Below, piece by piece: positions 8,000-16,279 of a stretch of 34,032 nt of DNA. Origin of the DNA: Bacillota bacterium (GTDB taxonomy: Bacteria; Bacillota; UBA4882; UBA8346). Below the pieces are notes generated by a model. The model saw only the letters and a program-made list of their open reading frames with translations. It was not told the origin of the DNA and did not search any database. The first letter of the stretch is position 1, and each line of letters opens with the position of its first letter. The position numbers and the translations under genes were made by a program. The stretch spans positions 1 to 34,032 of the forward strand of contig JAAYEK010000067.1 in NCBI GenBank assembly GCA_012728785.1, written 5' to 3'.

Positions 8000-8976
8000 G
8001 AATCGCCTCAATAGAATTGGCTAATCCGGTTATTCTAGCGCCTATGGCTGGAGTGACTGATCCACCATTTCGGAAAATTGTCAGTAGGTATCGTCCAGGG
8101 CTTATCTGTGGGGAAATGATTAGCGCCATGGCCTTGCATTATAACCGAAAAAAGACGTTGGAATTAATCGGAGTGGAACAAGCCGTGAAGCCGGTAAGTA
8201 TCCAAATTTTTGGTTCCGATCCCCAAGTAATGGCTGAGGCAGCCCGGTTTGTCGAAGCGGCTGGAGCAGATATCATTGATATTAACATGGGCTGTCCGGT
8301 CCCAAAAGTCGTCAAAAACGGCGAAGGTGCGGCTTTACTTAAAAATCTCCCTTTAGCCCGGAGGGTTATTGAGTCCGTGGTTAACGCGGTTCGGACCCCG
8401 GTATCGGTTAAATGCCGTCTTGGCTGGGATCAGGACCATATAGTCGCCTCCGAACTAGCTGAGCTGGCGGAAGCTTCCGGGGCGGTTATGATTGCCGTAC
8501 ATGCCCGGACCAGGGAACAATATTATCATGGCCAAGCCGATTGGGAACAAATTGCTGTTGTTAAACAAAGGGTATCCATTCCGGTAATAGGCAATGGTGA
8601 TATTGATTCGCCTCAAGCGGCTAAAGCAATGCTAACACAGACCAATTGCGATGGAGTAATGATCGGACAAGCAGCTATGGGCCGACCATGGATTTTCGAT
8701 CAATTAGTAACATATCTTGAGAAAGGGCTCCTAATTCCCGAACCTTCTTTGGAAGAACGCTTTGCGATAATAAAAAAACATTTGGATTTACAAGTTGCTT
8801 ACGTCGGCGAAGAACGGGGTATTAAGGAGATGCGAAAACACCTGGCTTGGTATTTTAAGGGTTATCCGGGCGCGGCCCGGATCAGGGAAAAAGTAAATCA
8901 TCTTACTTCATTAAAGGAAGTTTTAATGGTTGTTGAAGAATACAAAAAAGAAGCAAAAAGCGGGGAACAAAATTGA
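7993..8976 (+). CDS. dusB: tRNA-dihydrouridine synthase (DusB type)
   Basis: FMN enzyme that reduces uridines in the tRNA D-loop using NADPH. The TIM-barrel domain shows APMAGVTDPPFR at residues 16-27, then DIINMGCPVPKV with the catalytic Cys near residue 98. VSVKCRLGWD, VHARTREQYYHGQADW, VIGNGDI and DGVMIGQAAMGRPWIF (the FMN phosphate-binding end) follow. The C-terminal helical tRNA-binding domain (MRKHLAWYFKGYPGA) is present. Length, 327 residues, is typical. The start lies inside the 3' end of hflX and the stop overlaps the next gene's TTG start, so it is embedded in an operon. The subtype is assigned by overall resemblance. Confidence 0.93.
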   Translation: MLRIASIELANPVILAPMAGVTDPPFRKIVSRYRPGLICGEMISAMALHYNRKKTLELIGVEQAVKPVSIQIFGSDPQVMAEAARFVEAAGADIIDINMGCPVPKVVKNGEGAALLKNLPLARRVIESVVNAVRTPVSVKCRLGWDQDHIVASELAELAEASGAVMIAVHARTREQYYHGQADWEQIAVVKQRVSIPVIGNGDIDSPQAAKAMLTQTNCDGVMIGQAAMGRPWIFDQLVTYLEKGLLIPEPSLEERFAIIKKHLDLQVAYVGEERGIKEMRKHLAWYFKGYPGAARIREKVNHLTSLKEVLMVVEEYKKEAKSGEQN

Positions 8977-9875
8977 AACGAATTGTTAGCGTTAGTTTAG
9001 GAAGTTCGACCAGAAATCACCGGGTAGAAGTGGAATTTTTAGGTGAGAAAGTGACGATTGAGCGGATCGGGACTGATGGTAATCTTTCGAAAGCCATCGA
9101 AATGATCGAAAACCTCGACGGTAAAGTCGACGCTTTTGGCATGGGAGGAATCGATTTATATCTTATTGCCGGTAAAAAACGTTATGTAATAAAGGATGCT
9201 ACTAAAATGGCCCGGGCGGCCCGGAAATCACCAATCGTTGATGGAAGCGGACTCAAGAATACTTTAGAACGGAAAGTGGTCCATTTTTTAAGCGATAACT
9301 TAAATATTAATCTAAAATCCAAAAAAATTTTAATGGCCTCCGCAGTTGACCGGTTCGGAATGGCTGAAGCTTTCAGTTCTGTAGGAGCCGATATCATATT
9401 TGGGGATTTTATTTTTGCTTTAGGGATCCCGATGCCGATTAAGACCTTACGGGGATTGGAAATAATAGCCGGCTCTTTACTACCGGTTCTTACCCGAATG
9501 CCCTTCCATCTGCTTTATCCGACCGGTTCGAAACAGGAGCATGACACTCCGAAATATACTAGGTATTACGAAAAAGCGGAGATTATCGCCGGGGATTTTC
9601 TATTTTTAAAGAAATATATGCCACCCAAGATTACGGGGAAAATCATTGTCACTAATACCGTTACTTCTGCGGATATTGAGGAGTTAAAAAAGAGGGAAGC
9701 GGCACTTTTGGTAACCTCGACTCCGGAGTTTTCCGGCCGTTCTTTCGGCACTAATGTTATGGAGGCATTAATAGTTTCCTTTTCCGGTAAAAGACCTGAA
9801 GATTTAAGCGAAGACGATTATCTTCAATTGCTAGAGAAAATGAAATTTGAACCTCGGGTGGTAAAACTGAGCTAA
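8973..9875 (+). CDS. Conserved uncharacterised protein (sometimes labelled quinate 5-dehydrogenase)
   Basis: TTG start overlapping the dusB stop (TTGA). The 300-residue product belongs to a family common in clostridial genomes; I recall members being labelled quinate 5-dehydrogenase, but the sequence gives no support for that. There is no GxGxxG dinucleotide motif of the shikimate/quinate type. Visible conserved-looking segments are VSLGSSTRNHRVE, ERIGTDGNL, DAFGMGGIDLYL, PIVDGSGLKNTLER, DRFGMAEAF and LLVTSTPEFSGRSFGTNVMEA. The protein is soluble, with no signal peptide. A cofactor or metabolite-binding role is possible. Being last in the coaX-hflX-dusB run fits a housekeeping task. Confidence 0.75.
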   Translation: MKRIVSVSLGSSTRNHRVEVEFLGEKVTIERIGTDGNLSKAIEMIENLDGKVDAFGMGGIDLYLIAGKKRYVIKDATKMARAARKSPIVDGSGLKNTLERKVVHFLSDNLNINLKSKKILMASAVDRFGMAEAFSSVGADIIFGDFIFALGIPMPIKTLRGLEIIAGSLLPVLTRMPFHLLYPTGSKQEHDTPKYTRYYEKAEIIAGDFLFLKKYMPPKITGKIIVTNTVTSADIEELKKREAALLVTSTPEFSGRSFGTNVMEALIVSFSGKRPEDLSEDDYLQLLEKMKFEPRVVKLS

Positions 9876-9894
9876 AAGTCAAAAGTCGAAAGTT

Positions 9895-9931
9895 AAAAAG
9901 CACTTCGACGGCACCGGGGATTCGGCTTTTT
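9895..9931 (+). terminator. Possible intrinsic terminator after the coaX operon (first of two)
   Basis: AAAAAGC at 9895-9901 pairs with GCTTTTT at 9925-9931, with an inner CGA/TCG pairing in the loop region. The stem has a four-base bulge, so it is a moderate candidate. It lies 20 bases after the stop at 9875. Confidence 0.4.
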
Positions 9932-9937
9932 ATTCTT

Positions 9938-9965
9938 AAGGACTAAGCTTGGGAGTCTTTTTTTT
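9938..9965 (+). terminator. Intrinsic terminator after the coaX operon (second of two)
   Basis: AAGGACT at 9938-9944 and AGTCTTT at 9954-9960 form a seven-pair stem with one G-U pair and a nine-base loop, followed by a run of T to 9965. It should insulate the upstream operon from the strong promoter that begins 17 bases later. Confidence 0.55.
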
Positions 9966-9981
9966 GGAATCTTGTAAGAGC

Positions 9982-10010
9982 TTGACACCATGGACGCTTT
10001 CGATTATAAT
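9982..10010 (+). promoter_or_regulatory. Consensus sigma-A promoter
   Basis: TTGACA at 9982-9987 and TATAAT at 10005-10010 with a 17-base spacer: both hexamers are perfect. The predicted start is about 10017. It is the strongest promoter in the window. It drives the structured RNA at 10017-10172 and probably greA-lysS beyond it. Confidence 0.85.
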
Positions 10011-10016
10011 ATTGAA

Positions 10017-10172
10017 TAACCTTGATAGCACTGGGCCTAGTAGTTCCGGTGCTTCTAGTTTATTGGTTTGGGTAAACTTTTTTATTATTAAGCCGATATT
10101 ATATCCAAGTGGCTAACAGCCAATAAGTCCGTGAAACCCGAATGGCTTGTCTTCTCGGGCTTTTTAGCGGAC
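10017..10172 (+). ncRNA. Structured leader or small RNA upstream of greA, possible attenuator
   Basis: About 155 bases between the consensus promoter and greA hold several stems. AGCACTGG (10027-10034) pairs with CCGGTGCT (10046-10053), eight pairs with one G-U. TGGCT (10110-10114) pairs with AGCCA (10118-10122) across an AAC loop. CCCGA (10137-10141) pairs with TCGGG (10155-10159), followed by C and five T, a weak terminator. GTCCG (10127-10131) can enclose it with CGGAC (10168-10172). Competing pairings exist: AGCCA (10118-10122) with TGGCT (10143-10147), which would break the terminator stem, and TTATTGG (10060-10066) with CCAATAA (10120-10126). This is the layout of a transcriptional switch, but an independent small RNA ending at 10165 fits equally. 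No T-box GGTGG motif, lysine, purine or c-di-GMP riboswitch core was found. Confidence 0.5.
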
Positions 10173-10264
10173 ATATCGTTGATAATGGTAGATTTAGAAT
10201 AAACTGAATCAGGTGGACATATATTAACTTAACATAGGACCAAGCTCATGAAAGGAGCGGTAAA

Positions 10265-10744
10265 ATGAGCAACGAGAAAGAAGTAATCTTAACGGTGGAT
10301 GGTTTAAATAAACTCGAGAAAAAGTTGGAAGTCTTAAAAACTGTGCGCCGTCGGGAGGTTGCGGAAAGAATTAGGCAAGCGTTGGAACTTGGAGATATTA
10401 GCGAAAATTCAGAATATGAAGATGCCAAAAACGAGCAGGGTTTTATTGAGGGCCAAATATTGGAGATCGAAAAAATGCTCCGAAACGCTAAGGTTATTGA
10501 CGAACAAGATGTTAATTCGGATATTGTCGGTGTTGGTTCTAAAGTAACCTTAATTGATGTTAATAATAAGACCGAAGTTGAATATAAGATTGTTGGTTCG
10601 GCTGAAGCTGATCCTGCCCAAGCAAAAATTTCAAACGAATCTCCAGTTGGGCGAAGTCTAATAGGGAAAAAGGTTGGAGATAAGGTTAATGTCGAGGTTC
10701 CAATTGGAACAATTCAATATAAGATTAAGGCAATAGCAAAATAA
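10265..10744 (+). CDS. greA: Transcription elongation factor GreA
   Basis: Rescues backtracked RNA polymerase by stimulating transcript cleavage. ATG start with AAAGGAG eight bases upstream. The N-terminal coiled coil (about residues 8-75) carries the acidic tip motif [20 protein letters not shown]; Asp and Glu there reach into the polymerase secondary channel. The C-terminal FKBP-like domain shows the [15 protein letters not shown] motif and a closing GDKVNVEVP. Its 159 residues are the family's normal length. lysS follows after 32 bases, so the two are probably cotranscribed from the promoter at 9982, through the structured leader. Confidence 0.96.
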   Translation: MSNEKEVILTVDGLNKLEKKLEVLKTVRRREVAERIRQALELGDISENSEYEDAKNEQGFIEGQILEIEKMLRNAKVIDEQDVNSDIVGVGSKVTLIDVNNKTEVEYKIVGSAEADPAQAKISNESPVGRSLIGKKVGDKVNVEVPIGTIQYKIKAIAK

Positions 10745-10776
10745 GTTGATTTTTCAGTGAATGTGAGGCGGGCTCT

Positions 10777-12255
10777 TTGGAATCGGAAGTACTAAATAGC
10801 AATGAACAAGTGGAATTAAGGATTGAGAAGTTAAAAAAGTTAAAAGAACAAGGGATCAATCCTTTTGGCGAGAGATTTGAACGGACCAATATGGTCCAGG
10901 ATGTGACTGACCAATTTGAAAGTTTAGAGAATCAAAGAATCCGGTTGGCCGGTAGGTTGATTGCCAAGCGGGATCAGGGAAAAGCTTGTTTCGCAAATAT
11001 CAGCGATCAAAGTGGTAATGTCCAATTATACGCCAAAATTGATGTTCTTGGTGAGAATAATTACGCTGCCTTCGTAGATTTGGATTTGGGCGATATTATC
11101 GGACTTACCGGTAAGGTATTTAAGACCAACCGGGGGCAAATTACCGTCCAGATTGAAGAGTTTAAATTACTGTCCAAGGCGCTTCGGCCGCTTCCTGATA
11201 AATGGCACGGCCTTAAAGACACCGATCTCCGTTACCGTCAGCGTTATTTGGACTTGATTTCCAACCCGGAAGTTAAAGATGTCTTTTTGAAACGGACTAA
11301 AATCATCAGTACTATTAGGCATTTTATGGACAGTCAAGGATTTGTTGAGGTGGAAACTCCGGTTTTAAGCGTGATTGCCGGTGGCGGACATGCCCGTCCT
11401 TTTCAGACTCATCATAATACTTTAGATCTAGATTTGACAATGCGTATTGCGCTGGAGTTATTCCACAAACGGTTGATTGTCGGCGGGTTTGATCGGGTAT
11501 ACGAGATTGGCCACTGTTTTCGTAATGAAGGAATTTCCACTAAACACAACCCGGAATTTACCATGATGGAACTTTACCAGTCTTATGCCGATTATGAAGT
11601 GATGATGGAACTAGCGGAAAAGATTTTTGTTGAAACTGCCATGGCCGTTTGCGGTAGTTTAAAATTGGAATATCAAGGAACCCCGATTGACCTGACCCCT
11701 CCGTGGACCAGGCTTTCGATGGTTGAGGCCATCAAAGAATATACCGGTATCGACTGGCGGAAGATTACTAGCGATGCTGAAGCGGTAGCAGCTGCTCAAA
11801 GTTTGGGTTTAAAACTTGATCCTAAGTCCACTAAAGGAATGGTTTTGGATGAGATTTGCTCCGAGTTTGTCGAACCGAAGTTGATTCAGCCTACCTTCCT
11901 AATGGACCATCCCATTGAAATTTCGCCTTTAGCCAAAAAGAAGGATGACGATCCGGAACTGGCGAATCGATTTGAAATCTTTATCTATGGCCGGGAAATG
12001 GGTAATGCCTTCTCCGAGTTGAACGACCCTCTTGATCAAAGGGAGCGTTTTGTCGAGCAGGCCAAAGAGAAAGCCAAAGGAAACGAAGAAGCCATGGTCT
12101 GGGATGAGGACTTTTTAAATGCTCTGGAACACGGGATGCCACCCACCGGAGGAATGGGTTTCGGGATTGACCGGTTGGTGATGCTCCTGACCGATTCACC
12201 GTCGATCCGCGATGTGATTCTTTTCCCGTTGATGCGGCCGATGGAAAATAAGTAA
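10777..12255 (+). CDS. lysS: Lysyl-tRNA synthetase, class II
   Basis: Charges tRNA-Lys with lysine. TTG start, with GAGGCGGG about nine bases upstream. The N-terminal OB-fold anticodon-binding domain (residues about 55-150) has [20 protein letters not shown]. The catalytic domain contains motif 1 ([17 protein letters not shown]), motif 2 ([20 protein letters not shown]) and motif 3 ([15 protein letters not shown]). The product ends [13 protein letters not shown], as usual. Its 492 residues match bacterial LysRS. There is no T-box in front of it. A strong bidirectional terminator follows the stop. Confidence 0.97.
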   Translation: MESEVLNSNEQVELRIEKLKKLKEQGINPFGERFERTNMVQDVTDQFESLENQRIRLAGRLIAKRDQGKACFANISDQSGNVQLYAKIDVLGENNYAAFVDLDLGDIIGLTGKVFKTNRGQITVQIEEFKLLSKALRPLPDKWHGLKDTDLRYRQRYLDLISNPEVKDVFLKRTKIISTIRHFMDSQGFVEVETPVLSVIAGGGHARPFQTHHNTLDLDLTMRIALELFHKRLIVGGFDRVYEIGHCFRNEGISTKHNPEFTMMELYQSYADYEVMMELAEKIFVETAMAVCGSLKLEYQGTPIDLTPPWTRLSMVEAIKEYTGIDWRKITSDAEAVAAAQSLGLKLDPKSTKGMVLDEICSEFVEPKLIQPTFLMDHPIEISPLAKKKDDDPELANRFEIFIYGREMGNAFSELNDPLDQRERFVEQAKEKAKGNEEAMVWDEDFLNALEHGMPPTGGMGFGIDRLVMLLTDSPSIRDVILFPLMRPMENK

Positions 12256-12260
12256 AAATT

Positions 12261-12287
12261 AAAGGATGGGGAACCATCCTTTTTTTC
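12261..12287. terminator. Bidirectional intrinsic terminator between lysS and the rhomboid-like gene
   Basis: AAAGGATGG at 12261-12269 and CCATCCTTT at 12274-12282 form a perfect nine-pair stem with a GGAA loop, followed by a T run. The A-rich 5' flank makes it usable on the minus strand as well, for the gene ending at 12289. Confidence 0.9.
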
Positions 12288-12288
12288 T

Positions 12289-13083
12289 TTAATGGTTTTG
12301 TTTTTGATGTTGATGCTCATTGATATGTTTCGAACAGTATTGATAATCGTCGCTGCATTCCTTACAGTAACTGAAGTCCATCCGGCGGTCGTCTCTTTCA
12401 GTTATTTCACAGACAGCGCATCGATGTATCGGAGGAGTGCTGGCGATCTCGTCAAAGAATCTTTTACGGTTAAAGTGGACCTGTCTTTTTAGTTTAATTA
12501 AATCAATTGTATCCTTCCCAAAAAAGAGGAAGTAGTTGATAAGGGCGACAATGATGGCTATTGTTTCATTAAAAGGCGAACTTAAAATATTGTACCCGAA
12601 TATTAACCAGATAAACCAAGCAATATATTTGATTTTTACCGGAAGGATAAAGAAAATTAGCAGTTCGAAATGGGGATTGATTCGGGCGAAGGCCAAAAAA
12701 AGCGATAAGTTTAAATAGTAACTTGTGGCGGAGCCTCCGGTAATAAAAACCGCAACGATAGTGGCGAACATTCCGGTAAAATAGTAAAGATTAAATTTAA
12801 CAGTACCCCATTCATTTTCTAAATTGGTTCCAATTAGATAATATAAATAAAGGGTAATAATCCCCCAAAGTGGGTTAAAGGTAGGCGGAATAGTTATGAA
12901 AGAAATAAGCCGCCATATTTGGCCCCTTAAGACCAACTCCGGGACTAGTTGCAGCTGTTTAATTAAGGTTGGGTTAATATTGCCTAAGAGCCAAACAGCG
13001 GCATTGGCAAGGATGATATAATACATCAACCTTCGAATCGCTAGATGGCCAAATTTTCTTTCAATCTGGTTGATTAAGTTCAT
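12289..13083 (-). CDS. Rhomboid-like membrane protein with C-terminal zinc-binding tail, catalytic motif apparently absent
   Basis: ATG start with AAGGAG upstream. About six hydrophobic segments lie between residues 18 and 195, and the pattern around GQIWRLISFITIPP and LYLYYLIGTNLENEWGTVKFN resembles rhomboid/derlin-type proteins. Active rhomboid proteases have GxSG in a later helix; here the matching region reads SLFLAFARINPHFEL without it, so this is probably a pseudoprotease that binds or escorts membrane proteins. After residue 215 comes a cytosolic tail with CAVC, then CKEC, YC and several His (HINEHQHQKQNH), likely one or two zinc sites. It is cotranscribed with the M50 peptidase gene 14 bases upstream, suggesting a shared role in membrane protein quality control. 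Confidence 0.7.
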   Translation of the reverse strand: MNLINQIERKFGHLAIRRLMYYIILANAAVWLLGNINPTLIKQLQLVPELVLRGQIWRLISFITIPPTFNPLWGIITLYLYYLIGTNLENEWGTVKFNLYYFTGMFATIVAVFITGGSATSYYLNLSLFLAFARINPHFELLIFFILPVKIKYIAWFIWLIFGYNILSSPFNETIAIIVALINYFLFFGKDTIDLIKLKRQVHFNRKRFFDEIASTPPIHRCAVCEITERDDRRMDFSYCKECSDDYQYCSKHINEHQHQKQNH

Positions 13084-13097
13084 TATTAATAATCTCC

Positions 13098-13748
13098 TTA
13101 AATTTCTAGAAGTTCAAATAATGTATCAAAAAGGGTTTGAGTTATTCTCCCGATCGGTAATAAATCATAATTCGACATGCTGCTAAATATAATTAGGATC
13201 AATAATAGGGTTCCACCCACCCGATAAAACTGTTCTTTGAAATTACTAAAACGTTCCGGTAACAAAGAAAAAAGAATACGTGAACCATCCAATGGCGGTA
13301 TCGGTAACAAATTAAACACGAACAAAATAAGATTGATCCATACAAAGTATTCCAACATTCTAAAGATATAATCGCCGTATTCGGCAATGGTAAAAATTTG
13401 ACCGGCGGATGTAAATAAAGCTTTAATGATAAGGGCGAAAATAATTGCGGTAACAAAATTGGATAATGGCCCAGCTAATGAGACAAGCAGATCATCCCGT
13501 CTCGGGTTACGAAAAGCCTGTGGATTGACTTGGACTGGTTTTGCCCAACCAAATCCGGCAAAAACAATCATGGCAAAGCCGATCGGGTCGATATGGGTTA
13601 ATGGGTTTAAGGTCAATCTTCCTTGTCTGGCGGGAGTGTCATCTCCAAAACGGGTGGCTGAATAAGCGTGCCAAAATTCATGGATTGTGAAGCCAAATAA
13701 AATTGCCGGTAACATCAAGAGTGTTTCTTTTAAATCAAAATGATTCAA
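13098..13748 (-). CDS. Site-2 protease-like M50 membrane metallopeptidase
   Basis: Membrane zinc protease of the M50B group, related to YwhC-like Firmicute proteins. The zinc motif HEFWH lies in the first helix region (about residues 24-28: FTIHEFWHAYSA). The third zinc ligand is in NLLPIPPLDGSRI (about residues 152-164). GRLTLNPLTHIDPIG and SLAGPLSNF also match the family. Four to six membrane segments are predicted and no PDZ domain is present, as in the minimal group. The ATG is preceded by AAGGGGG. The natural substrate is unknown. Together with the rhomboid-like gene downstream it forms a two-gene minus-strand operon ending at the terminator at 12261. Confidence 0.88.
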   Translation of the reverse strand: MNHFDLKETLLMLPAILFGFTIHEFWHAYSATRFGDDTPARQGRLTLNPLTHIDPIGFAMIVFAGFGWAKPVQVNPQAFRNPRRDDLLVSLAGPLSNFVTAIIFALIIKALFTSAGQIFTIAEYGDYIFRMLEYFVWINLILFVFNLLPIPPLDGSRILFSLLPERFSNFKEQFYRVGGTLLLILIIFSSMSNYDLLPIGRITQTLFDTLFELLEI

Positions 13749-13939
13749 AGCATTGACCCCCTTATGGCCTATTACGATTACATAATTCTTTTTTTAATCC
13801 TTTTCTCCTTTAAATTATAAAACATCTAAGAGACAAAAAATTAAGGGTAGATCTAAATATTTTACTTGGATTTGACGATAAATAAAAGGAAAGGCTGTTG
13901 CCCAACTAAAACTTTATTGGACTAAAGGAGGATTGTTTA

Positions 13940-14272
13940 ATGATTACCGAAAAAAGGAAAGCGCCTCGGATCAATTCTCATATTGTCGTTGAAATGAACC
14001 TGCCCGGTCAGTTCCCCAAACATTGCGGATATATCGAGAATCTTAGCGAAAGAGGTATGGGGGTTATTTCTTTAGACCCATTCCAACCTGGGGATCAATT
14101 GTCCATTAGTTTTATATTACCTGGAACCATCGACCGGATTATGACAGTGGCTAGTATTGTCCGAACTCAACCAAGTATGGGGATGTTAAATTATTACGCC
14201 TTTACTTTCGAAAATATTAGCCAGGATGACTGCCATAAGATTACTAATTTCGTTAGGGAAAATGCGGCCTAG
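13940..14272 (+). CDS. PilZ-domain c-di-GMP-binding protein
   Basis: ATG start with AAGGAGG seven bases upstream. The whole 110-residue product is one PilZ domain: the RKAPR loop at residues 5-9 (RxxxR) and NLSERGMG at about residues 34-41 ((D/N)xSxxG), the two elements that contact c-di-GMP. The remaining beta barrel runs through GDQLSISFILP and the VRTQ segment to the C-terminus. It should act as a stand-alone cytosolic c-di-GMP receptor. No cyclase or phosphodiesterase gene lies in the window, so the target process cannot be named. Confidence 0.88.
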   Translation: MITEKRKAPRINSHIVVEMNLPGQFPKHCGYIENLSERGMGVISLDPFQPGDQLSISFILPGTIDRIMTVASIVRTQPSMGMLNYYAFTFENISQDDCHKITNFVRENAA

Positions 14273-14368
14273 CATTGAGAAGTGAGCTGTGAGATGAGGT
14301 AAGTTCGAAGTTGGGAATAAGATTTTAGTGGATGAGACCGTTGTTGATAAAATACATGGAATAAGAGA

Positions 14369-14401
14369 AGCCTGATTAGTATATAATACTATTGTAAGGC
14401 T
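14369..14401. repeat. Imperfect hairpin in the PilZ-fabF intergenic region
   Basis: AGCCT (14369-14373) pairs with AGGCT (14397-14401), and inside it AGTAT (14378-14382) pairs with ATACT (14386-14390) around ATA. The inner part also reads as a TATAAT box. The surrounding 14273-14443 holds no credible gene; 14278-14310 is a G/A/T-rich stretch (AGTGAGCTGTGAGATGAGG) of simple composition. Confidence 0.35.
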
Positions 14402-14443
14402 GCTCTTAATTACTTCAAACAAAACCTAATCTTTAAAGAAGCG

Positions 14444-14482
14444 AACCAAAAAGAAACCTGTCTACCGGGTTTCTTTTTGGTT
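14444..14482. terminator. Strong terminator downstream of fabF
   Basis: AACCAAAAAGAAACC at 14444-14458 and its exact complement at 14468-14482 make a 15-pair perfect stem with a nine-base loop. The A tract in one arm gives T tracts in the transcript of either strand. It closes the marR-fabF unit (minus strand) and may also end the PilZ transcript. Confidence 0.85.
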
Positions 14483-14489
14483 TAATAGA

Positions 14490-15731
14490 TTACGGTTCAT
14501 ATTTTTTAAGCGCCACACAAGCATTGGTAGAACCGAAACCAAAGGAATTGCTGATACCAACTTTAATCGCAGCTTTCCGGGCTTTATTCGGTACATAATC
14601 CAAATCACATTCGGGATCGGGATTTTCCATATTAATGGTTGGCGGGACAATTTGGTGGAATAATGCCAGCGCCGTGTAAGCTGTCTCGACTGCTCCAGAG
14701 GCTCCCAGTAAATGGCCGGTCATGGATTTGGTGGAACTGATTAATACTTTACGGGCATGGTCTTTAAAGGCCAATTTAATCGCTTTAGTCTCCATAGCGT
14801 CATTTACCGCAGTGGAAGTGCCGTGGGCGTTAATATAATCGACTTCTTCCGGTTTAAGACCAGCGGAAGCCAGAGTTAACCCCATGCAGCGAGCCGCGCC
14901 GGAACCATTGGGCTCCGGAGAAGTAATGTGATGAGCATCGCTATTCATACCGAAACCAACCAGTTCAGCGTAGATTCGAGCCCCGCGTTTTTTGGCGTGT
15001 TCCAGCTCTTCCAAGATTAAAATCCCCGATCCTTCTCCCATAATGAATCCATCTCGTCCAGCGTCAAAAGGTCGGCTAGCTTTTTCGGGAGCGTCGTTTC
15101 TAGTGGACAAGGCTTTCATGTTACCGAATCCGGCTACCGCTACGGGGGTAATGGTTGACTCAGTCCCACCAGCGATAATTATATCCGCCTCATTTCTTTT
15201 AATAATATGGAACGCTTCGCCGATAGCGTGAGTGCCGGTAGCGCAGGCCGAGACTGGAGAAAAGTTAGGCCCTTTAGCGCCGGTCCGGATCGAGATTTGC
15301 CCAGGAGCAAGATTAATAACACAACCGGGAATAAAGAAAGCCGAAACTCGATTAGGTCCTTGCTCCCGACAAGCGCTATCGTTGTTGCTGATTATATCTA
15401 GCCCGCCCATACCTGAGCCGACAATTACTCCAACCCGTTCCGCATTTTCAGGAGTAATCTTCAGGCCTGAGTTACTCAAGGCTTCATCGGTTGCGGCGAT
15501 AGCGTATTGAATGAAGCGGTCCATCTTTTTGACATCTTTCTTTTCAACAAATGAGGTTGGATCAAAGTCCTTAACTTCTCCGGCGATCCGGGTATTAATA
15601 CGGCCGGCGTCGAAGCGGGTAATCGGTCCTATTCCTGATTTTCCAGCCAAAATAGCTTCCCAGTTAGAATCCTTAGTTAGTCCCACTGGAGTCACTAACC
15701 CAATTCCAGTAATTACAACACGTCGATTCAT
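14490..15731 (-). CDS. fabF: 3-oxoacyl-[acyl-carrier-protein] synthase II
   Basis: Condensing enzyme that elongates acyl-ACP with malonyl-ACP in type II fatty acid synthesis. The catalytic triad falls at the classical positions: Cys163 in VSACATGTHAI, His303 in INAHGTSTAVND and His340 in SMTGHLLGASGAVE. The Gly-rich end NSFGFGSTNACV is present. Length, 413 residues, is normal. ATG start with AGGTG upstream. It is the second gene of a unit with the MarR regulator, 16 bases downstream of it, and no other fab gene is present here, so this copy may be controlled separately from the main fatty acid cluster. Confidence 0.96.
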   Translation of the reverse strand: MNRRVVITGIGLVTPVGLTKDSNWEAILAGKSGIGPITRFDAGRINTRIAGEVKDFDPTSFVEKKDVKKMDRFIQYAIAATDEALSNSGLKITPENAERVGVIVGSGMGGLDIISNNDSACREQGPNRVSAFFIPGCVINLAPGQISIRTGAKGPNFSPVSACATGTHAIGEAFHIIKRNEADIIIAGGTESTITPVAVAGFGNMKALSTRNDAPEKASRPFDAGRDGFIMGEGSGILILEELEHAKKRGARIYAELVGFGMNSDAHHITSPEPNGSGAARCMGLTLASAGLKPEEVDYINAHGTSTAVNDAMETKAIKLAFKDHARKVLISSTKSMTGHLLGASGAVETAYTALALFHQIVPPTINMENPDPECDLDYVPNKARKAAIKVGISNSFGFGSTNACVALKKYEP

Positions 15732-15747
15732 GATTTCACCTGCTTTG

Positions 15748-16179
15748 TCAGATTTGTTTTTTGATAACGGAGATTACTTTGCGAAAAACCTTGATCTCCT
15801 CGGGTGACAATTGGGTCCTTAGTTTACGGTCCATTTCTTCAACTAAGGATTTGATAGTATTTCGAGCTTGGATGCCTTTGGGAGTCAAGAAAATTAAAAA
15901 TCCACGCCGATCATTAGGGTTGGGTTTTCGAACAATCAACTCCTTTTTGGCAAGTCGATCCAAAAGCCCGGTCATGCTTGAGTTTTCTAGGTCAAGGCTT
16001 TTAGCTAAAAAACCCGGCGTTCGTCCGCTGTCAGGAGCAATCTCAAGTAGTAATAAAGCTTTGGGAACAGTTAAATCATATTTGGATAACTGTTGGTTAT
16101 AGTATCGGCTTAATTTCTGCCAAGTATTTTTAATAAGAAGACAAAATAACGGTGAATTGGTTACTTCGATAGTGATCAA
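15748..16179 (-). CDS. MarR-family transcriptional regulator
   Basis: 143-residue winged-helix regulator: helices around WQKLSRYYNQQL, recognition region GFLAKSLDLENSSMTGLLDRL and wing KPNPNDRRGFLIFLTPKG (the DRR motif is typical of MarR). Adjacent to fabF, it recalls FabT-type lipid regulators, though the likeness is by position rather than motif. The start is a puzzle: the first in-frame TTG (16179-16177) abuts AAAAGGAGG with almost no spacing, and no ATG or GTG follows in frame nearby; an ATC three codons later would have ideal spacing. A promoter and an operator-like palindrome lie upstream, so autoregulation is likely. Confidence 0.88.
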   Translation of the reverse strand: MITIEVTNSPLFCLLIKNTWQKLSRYYNQQLSKYDLTVPKALLLLEIAPDSGRTPGFLAKSLDLENSSMTGLLDRLAKKELIVRKPNPNDRRGFLIFLTPKGIQARNTIKSLVEEMDRKLRTQLSPEEIKVFRKVISVIKKQI

Positions 16180-16279
16180 CCTCCTTTTGATTAGGTTGGG
16201 TCAAAATTATTGTCTATGTTACTGAAAAAGCAACCATTCAAAGTTTTAGATGATTTTGTGATGTTTAAGCAATTTTTAA

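Noticed and set aside
10017..10264. T-box, lysine or other known riboswitch ahead of greA-lysS
   Set aside because: No AGGGTGG/ACCGCG T-box core and no recognisable conserved core of lysine, purine, THF, preQ1 or c-di-GMP classes was found by reading.
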